This document shows positions 5,937-8,849 of a stretch of DNA of 8,849 nt, piece by piece. Below the pieces are notes generated by a model, which worked only from the letters and a program-made list of their open reading frames with translations, did no database searches and was not told where the DNA came from. How positions within the stretch are numbered: the first letter of the stretch is position 1; every line of letters begins with the position of its first letter. Source of the stretch: Bryobacterales bacterium (GTDB lineage Bacteria > Acidobacteriota > Terriglobia > Bryobacterales > Bryobacteraceae); NCBI GenBank assembly GCA_003517725.1, contig DOZZ01000231.1:1-8849 (forward strand). The letters are read 5' to 3'. The position numbers and the translations under genes are program-made.

Positions 5937-6650
5937 TTGCCTTGCCATAAATACCGGTACTTGCTGTTCTTAGCGGCCATGACTGCGCAGGCTTCCTTGA
6001 TTACAGTGAACACGCCAAGCGGAAGTTCTATCGTGGGCGCCGGTGATGTTAGTGCTCAGGTTATTTTCACGACCGGCCCCGGTATCTTGACCATCACCCT
6101 TAGTAATCTGGAAGGAAACATCCATGACGCGGGTCAGTTACTCAGCGATCTTAACTTCACCGTAGATGGCATAGCCGTCGGTTATGCGCTGGTATCCAGT
6201 TCGGCCCCGCAGATTACTGTGGCAGCCGGCGGCGGCACCGCCGCGGGTCCGGTGGCGTCAACGGGTTGGGGCCTGGGCCTGTCCAACGGCTCGGTCGATT
6301 TATGCGAGATCTGTCCAGCCGGACTGGCCATGGCCACGCCGGTTACGGGCGGCCCGCCGGCCCAGACACTGATCGGCTCCGGTCCCTTCACAAACGTCAA
6401 TCGGTCCCTTCTTGGGGGCCATAATCCGTTTCTGGATCAAACCGCCACTTTCACGATTAGCAACGAGGCGCTGCGCGAGGATTCAGCCATCAGCGGCGTA
6501 CGCTTCGGCTTCGGAACACAAGCCGGCAACTATATCGCGATCGATCCCCATACTCCGGCGGTAGCACCGGAGCCGGCCAGCCTGCTGCTGAGCGGGATGG
6601 GCTTGCTGGGTTTGGGGTGGTGGCTGCGCAGGGCGAAATCGCGGCCTTGA
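5937..6650 (+). CDS. PEP-CTERM exported protein
   Basis: A 237-residue exported protein. The N-terminus (CHKYR, then YLLFLAAMTAQA) is a short signal peptide with a likely cut after AQA at about residue 19. The C-terminus is a PEP-CTERM signal: the PEPASLLL motif, a hydrophobic helix (SGMGLLGLGWWL) and the basic end RRAKSRP. In this system an exosortase removes the tail and sorts the protein to the envelope or exopolysaccharide. The mature part is rich in Gly, Ser and Thr with beta-strand character (VIFTTGPGILTITLSNLEGN, then a HNPFLDQTATFTI block). It resembles, from memory, the NF038129 group of PEP-CTERM proteins. The start is TTG at 5937, supported by GGAGG nine bases upstream and by the correct placing of the signal peptide. 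No exosortase gene is in the window. The protein has no known enzymatic role. Confidence 0.9.
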   Translation: MPCHKYRYLLFLAAMTAQASLITVNTPSGSSIVGAGDVSAQVIFTTGPGILTITLSNLEGNIHDAGQLLSDLNFTVDGIAVGYALVSSSAPQITVAAGGGTAAGPVASTGWGLGLSNGSVDLCEICPAGLAMATPVTGGPPAQTLIGSGPFTNVNRSLLGGHNPFLDQTATFTISNEALREDSAISGVRFGFGTQAGNYIAIDPHTPAVAPEPASLLLSGMGLLGLGWWLRRAKSRP

Positions 6651-6777
6651 AGCTTAAGAGCCGCCGGGCAGGGGCTTGCCAATTTCCCAATGGTGTCCGA
6701 ACGAATAACTCATAGGCCTACCTTCCCTGCCAGATTCTAATCCACGACGCGGCGCCGCGGAAGCGTACAATCGGGGT

Positions 6778-7014
6778 GTGGACAGCATGGACGATCCCGA
6801 AGCCGCCGGGCTGGTGACGATTCGCCGCTTCGGAGACATGTCCGAAGCCTTGATGGCGCAAGGCTGCCTGGAATCCGCTGGGATCGAATGCTTTCTGGCC
6901 GACACCAATATGGGCCGCGTTGACTGGCCTCTCACCCGGGGCATGCGCCTGCAAGTGAAAGCCGACGACGCCGCGGACGCGCTCGCTCTGCTGGAGCAAT
7001 CCGCGAGCGCCTGA
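6778..7014 (+). CDS. DUF2007 family protein (putative signal-transducing)
   Basis: A 78-residue soluble protein matching the whole DUF2007 domain. LVTIRRFGDMSEALMAQGCL is the first strand and helix, ESAGIECFLADTNMGRVDWP the middle, and RGMRLQVKADDAADALALLE the closing strand and helix. The family is a small ACT-like alpha-beta fold related to PII-type regulators. It is often called putative signal transducing, but no ligand is established. The start may be GTG 6778 or ATG 6787; neither has a clear ribosome binding site, and the domain itself begins at about residue 12. The gene follows the PEP-CTERM gene by 127 bp and converges on the transporter, with which it shares a terminator region. Confidence 0.88.
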   Translation: MDSMDDPEAAGLVTIRRFGDMSEALMAQGCLESAGIECFLADTNMGRVDWPLTRGMRLQVKADDAADALALLEQSASA

Positions 7015-7066
7015 GCGCGCTACTTCGATTGGTGCGGCTTTTCGAAGCGCTCACACGAAGTTTTTT
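7012..7066 (+). terminator. Hairpin with T run covering both convergent stop codons
   Basis: TGAGCG at 7012-7017 pairs with CGCTCA at 7048-7053. Inside it, CTTCGA at 7023-7028 pairs with TCGAAG at 7042-7047 around a 13-base loop, leaving a five-base bulge on the left. Seven bases after the stem comes T6 (7061-7066). The stem contains the stop of the DUF2007 gene and the stop of the transporter gene. It reads as a plausible, imperfect terminator for the plus strand; the minus strand has no T run after it. Confidence 0.45.
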
Positions 7067-8289
7067 CGATCCTGCGTTGGCCGCCGCGCGCCCAGTTCGC
7101 ATAGAAGCGCCACCGCCGCCAAGACCGCGGCTGTGTGAAAGGCAGCCTGGTAATTGTGATAACGGTCATACAGCACGCCGCCGATGCGCGGCCCGATGAT
7201 ACCCGCGACGCCCCAGGCCGTGAAAAGGAGGCCGTAGTTGATGCCCGCGTTCCTGGTGCCCCAGAAGTCCGACGCGGCCACGCCGTTCACCGAAAGCTGC
7301 GTGCCATAACACCAGTAAACAACGAACACGCCCGCGTACAACAACGCCACATTGCTCCCGGCGGCGTACAGCGCCGGCATCGCGACGATCGAGATGGCGA
7401 TCATGGTTCGCAGTACGTTAATGCGCCCGAGACGGTCCGACATCCACCCAGACAAGATGCGCCCAGACGCGTTGCCCGCCGCGCCCAGCACCAGCGTCAT
7501 GGTTGAGAGCGCGGCCGCCGCGATGCCCATGCTCTTGGCGAACGGCACTAACTGGCTGATCACCATCAGCCCCGCCGAGCAGCCCAGCGCATATCCCACC
7601 CACATCAGATAAAACGTAGGCGTGCGCAGCATTTCGCCTGGCGTGAACTCGCGCGCCGCCGCGCTCTGGGCCGCCGGCGCCCATCCGTCGGGCCGGTAAG
7701 CGGGTGGCGGATTCCGCAGCAGCACCGCGCCCACCATGGTCATCACCAGGAAAATCGCGCCCAGGATCTGAAAGGTTGCTGACAACCCGTAAGCCGGAAT
7801 CAGCTTCAACTGCGCCAGCGGTCCGAAGATCGCCGACCCCGCGCCATACCCGCCCACCGCCAAACCCACGGCTAGTCCACGCTTATCCGGGAACCACTTG
7901 GCCATCACGGGAATGGGCGTGGCATAACCGAACCCGTTGCCCAGCCCGCCAATCACGCCGAAGCACACATACAAATAGCCGAGGCTCGTGGTGTACGAGC
8001 ACAGGAAAAATCCGAGGCTCACCAGAATGCCGCCGGTCAAGGAGCATACCAGCGGCCCGAACTTATCCTGAATCCTGCCCGCCACTACGAAGCTGAGGGC
8101 AAACACGATTACCGCAATCGTGAACACCATGGACGTATCGGCGCGCTTCCATCCGAAGCGCGCTTCGAGCGGGGCGACGAAGACGCTCCACCCATATAAC
8201 GTACCGAGCGCCATATTCATCGACAGCCCGCCGGCCACGCGCCACCAACGGCTGATCCCGCTTTGCTGGTTCAATTGCACTTTAGACAT
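7051..8289 (-). CDS. OFA-type major facilitator superfamily transporter
   Basis: A 412-residue inner-membrane protein with about twelve hydrophobic helices in two halves of six. The short basic N-terminus runs into LSMNMALGTLYGWSVFVAPL, the helix 1 pattern of the oxalate/formate antiporter (OFA) family. GRIQDKFGP (71-79) and GWMSDRLGR (281-289) are the loop 2-3 and loop 8-9 signatures of the superfamily. KWFPDKRGLAVGLAVGGYGA (131-150) is the strongly conserved OFA helix 4-5 region. The central loop with EFTPGEMLRTPTFYLMW also fits the family. Members exchange oxalate/formate or carry other small carboxylates. The substrate here is not determined: there is no oxalate-degrading gene nearby. The length is normal and the gene looks intact. 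No clear ribosome binding site precedes ATG 8289. Confidence 0.9.
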   Translation of the reverse strand: MSKVQLNQQSGISRWWRVAGGLSMNMALGTLYGWSVFVAPLEARFGWKRADTSMVFTIAVIVFALSFVVAGRIQDKFGPLVCSLTGGILVSLGFFLCSYTTSLGYLYVCFGVIGGLGNGFGYATPIPVMAKWFPDKRGLAVGLAVGGYGAGSAIFGPLAQLKLIPAYGLSATFQILGAIFLVMTMVGAVLLRNPPPAYRPDGWAPAAQSAAAREFTPGEMLRTPTFYLMWVGYALGCSAGLMVISQLVPFAKSMGIAAAALSTMTLVLGAAGNASGRILSGWMSDRLGRINVLRTMIAISIVAMPALYAAGSNVALLYAGVFVVYWCYGTQLSVNGVAASDFWGTRNAGINYGLLFTAWGVAGIIGPRIGGVLYDRYHNYQAAFHTAAVLAAVALLCELGARRPTQDRKNFV

Positions 8290-8359
8290 GGTAGGCGATC
8301 GAATGGCGCTGATTCGATTTTCCTCATTTTGGGCACACCGCAGAGAAGTGGCATGTTGA

Positions 8360-8374
8360 GGAACGAAGCCAATT
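8360..8374 (+). repeat. Short direct repeat, copy 1 (GGAACGAAGCCAATT)
   Basis: Identical over 15 bases to 8458-8472. It is followed by TGCGGAGCGAGGAAAC, and the TTTGCGGA right after it is also found just before copy 2, so the repeat unit seems longer (roughly TTTGCGGAACGAAGCCAATT). Similar short units are, from memory, common between genes in Solibacter-like genomes, where their translation gives spurious NWLR- or IGFV-type peptides. Confidence 0.7.
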
Positions 8375-8457
8375 TGCGGAGCGAGGAAACACGAGTTTTC
8401 CTTTTGTTTTGTTCAGAGGCTGCCCGCCAAGGGCACTGAAAGCCGGTGTGATTTTGC

Positions 8458-8472
8458 GGAACGAAGCCAATT
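8458..8472 (+). repeat. Short direct repeat, copy 2 (GGAACGAAGCCAATT)
   Basis: Second identical copy, 98 bp after the first, preceded by ATTTTGC. Its end forms the 10-bp palindrome GCCAATTGGC (8466-8475) with the following bases, which the first copy does not. Confidence 0.7.
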
Positions 8473-8499
8473 GGCGCCGACTGGCTGGCGCATCCCGAG

Positions 8500-8514
8500 C
8501 CGGTCTTTGACCGG
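8500..8514. repeat. Perfect hairpin CCGGTC-TTT-GACCGG
   Basis: Six-base arms and a three-base loop, GC-rich, without a T run on either strand. It could be part of a repetitive extragenic unit or a transcript-end structure. Confidence 0.4.
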
Positions 8515-8630
8515 AACCTTGTTCGCGTTGTGCCGCAGCCAGGGGGATGCGGGTGTCACGGGTGCTTGCAGGGATACGAAAGATGGGCACGGATCATTGA
8601 CTCCTGCCTGTAGGGTAATGAAGGGGCGGG

Positions 8631-8643
8631 CCGGTTCAACCGG
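8631..8643. repeat. Near-perfect palindrome CCGGTT-C-AACCGG
   Basis: Six-base arms around a single base. The arms are close to those of the hairpin at 8500 (CCGGTC versus CCGGTT), so the two may be related units of one repeat. No T run follows, so it is not a standard terminator. Confidence 0.35.
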
Positions 8644-8753
8644 GGAGGGAGTGCAAGTTGTTGAAAAAGATGGCAGGATATTTTGGGGATGATGGCCACC
8701 GGCGCCATTGCCCCGAAGGGTTTTTTCGGTCATTTCGGTTTTACCTGACGAAG

Positions 8754-8849
8754 TCAGGGATGAATCTTTTCTTCCCTCTCCAGCATGCCGATCAGCTGCT
8801 CGATTTTCCGCGCGCGTGTCTCGGCTTGGCGCGCCGTTTGGATGCGCCA
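8754..8849 (-). CDS. YdeI/OmpD-associated family protein, C-terminus (partial)
   Basis: Only the last 31 residues are inside the window: WRIQTARQAETRARKIEQLI, then GMLEREEKIHP and a TGA stop at 8754-8756. The pattern R.xTAxxxETRARRIEk.V.ML..G.k.HP is the standard C-terminal helix of the YdeI/OmpD-associated (bacteriocin-protection-like) family, whose biochemical role is poorly known. The family usually has around 190-200 residues, so most of the gene lies beyond the right edge. A small hairpin, CCTGAC-TTC-GTCAGG on the coding strand, overlaps the stop codon (8744-8758). It has no T run and is a weak terminator candidate at best. Confidence 0.75.
   Translation of the reverse strand, partial: WRIQTARQAETRARKIEQLIGMLEREEKIHP

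Larger units (their letters stand above)
8290..8753. other. Gene-free stretch with direct repeats and hairpins
   Basis: About 460 bp between the transporter start and the stop of the YdeI-like gene. The open frames here (88 and 106 residues on the minus strand, 73 on the plus) lack family similarity and have the Arg/Ser/Pro-rich composition of chance translation. The stretch holds two copies of GGAACGAAGCCAATT (8360-8374, 8458-8472) and perfect hairpins at 8500-8514 and 8631-8643. The transporter promoter should lie near 8300-8340, but no clear pair of promoter boxes is visible. Confidence 0.6.

Noticed and set aside
6667..6680. Possible terminator GGCA-TGCC after the PEP-CTERM gene
   Set aside because: The arms are only four bases long and no proper T run follows.
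8713..8729. CCGAA/TTCGG stem with T6 in the loop
   Set aside because: The T run is inside the loop rather than after the stem, so it does not fit a terminator on either strand.
8413..8733. 106-residue minus-strand frame in the repeat-containing stretch
   Set aside because: The frame runs through the direct repeat and hairpins; the peptide resembles spurious translations of intergenic repeats.

Overview
The window most resembles a chromosomal segment of an Acidobacteriota bacterium, probably of the Solibacter/Bryobacter type. This is inferred from gene content: a PEP-CTERM exported protein, a fused DUF2934-Hsp20 protein, a DUF2007 protein, a B12-binding radical SAM protein, and a short repeat (GGAACGAAGCCAATT) of a kind I associate with those genomes. 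No rRNA, tRNA or CRISPR array was seen, so the taxonomy is tentative.

Left part (1-2363). Three minus-strand genes form a stress or envelope group, read from right to left. First is a DUF2934-Hsp20 small heat-shock protein gene that is split by a one-base frame break near 1680. Next is a two-domain universal stress protein. Last is the N-terminus of a mannose-1-phosphate guanylyltransferase-like sugar nucleotidyltransferase, which runs off the left edge. A small two-helix membrane protein gene at 2064 diverges from this group across 97 bp that contain a 6-5-6 dyad.

Middle (2364-5936). A complete 576-residue B12-binding radical SAM protein (3009-4739, minus) stands alone between two stretches of decayed DNA. 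The right half of the left stretch has a perfect 17-bp tandem duplication that breaks a small minus-strand frame. Its left half has a fragment that reads like the end of a larger protein. The right stretch holds an N-terminal remnant of a tyrosine recombinase and a second short protein-like fragment. These point to past insertion and deletion around the radical SAM gene.

Right part (5937-8849). A PEP-CTERM exported protein starting at TTG is followed by a small DUF2007 protein. That gene converges on an OFA-type major facilitator transporter, and a hairpin with a T run covers both stop codons. A gene-free stretch with a direct repeat and two perfect hairpins follows. The last 96 bases encode, on the minus strand, the C-terminus of a YdeI/OmpD-associated family protein that runs off the right edge.

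Apart from the left stress group, the genes do not form an obvious single pathway. The best candidate for unknown chemistry is the isolated radical SAM protein.
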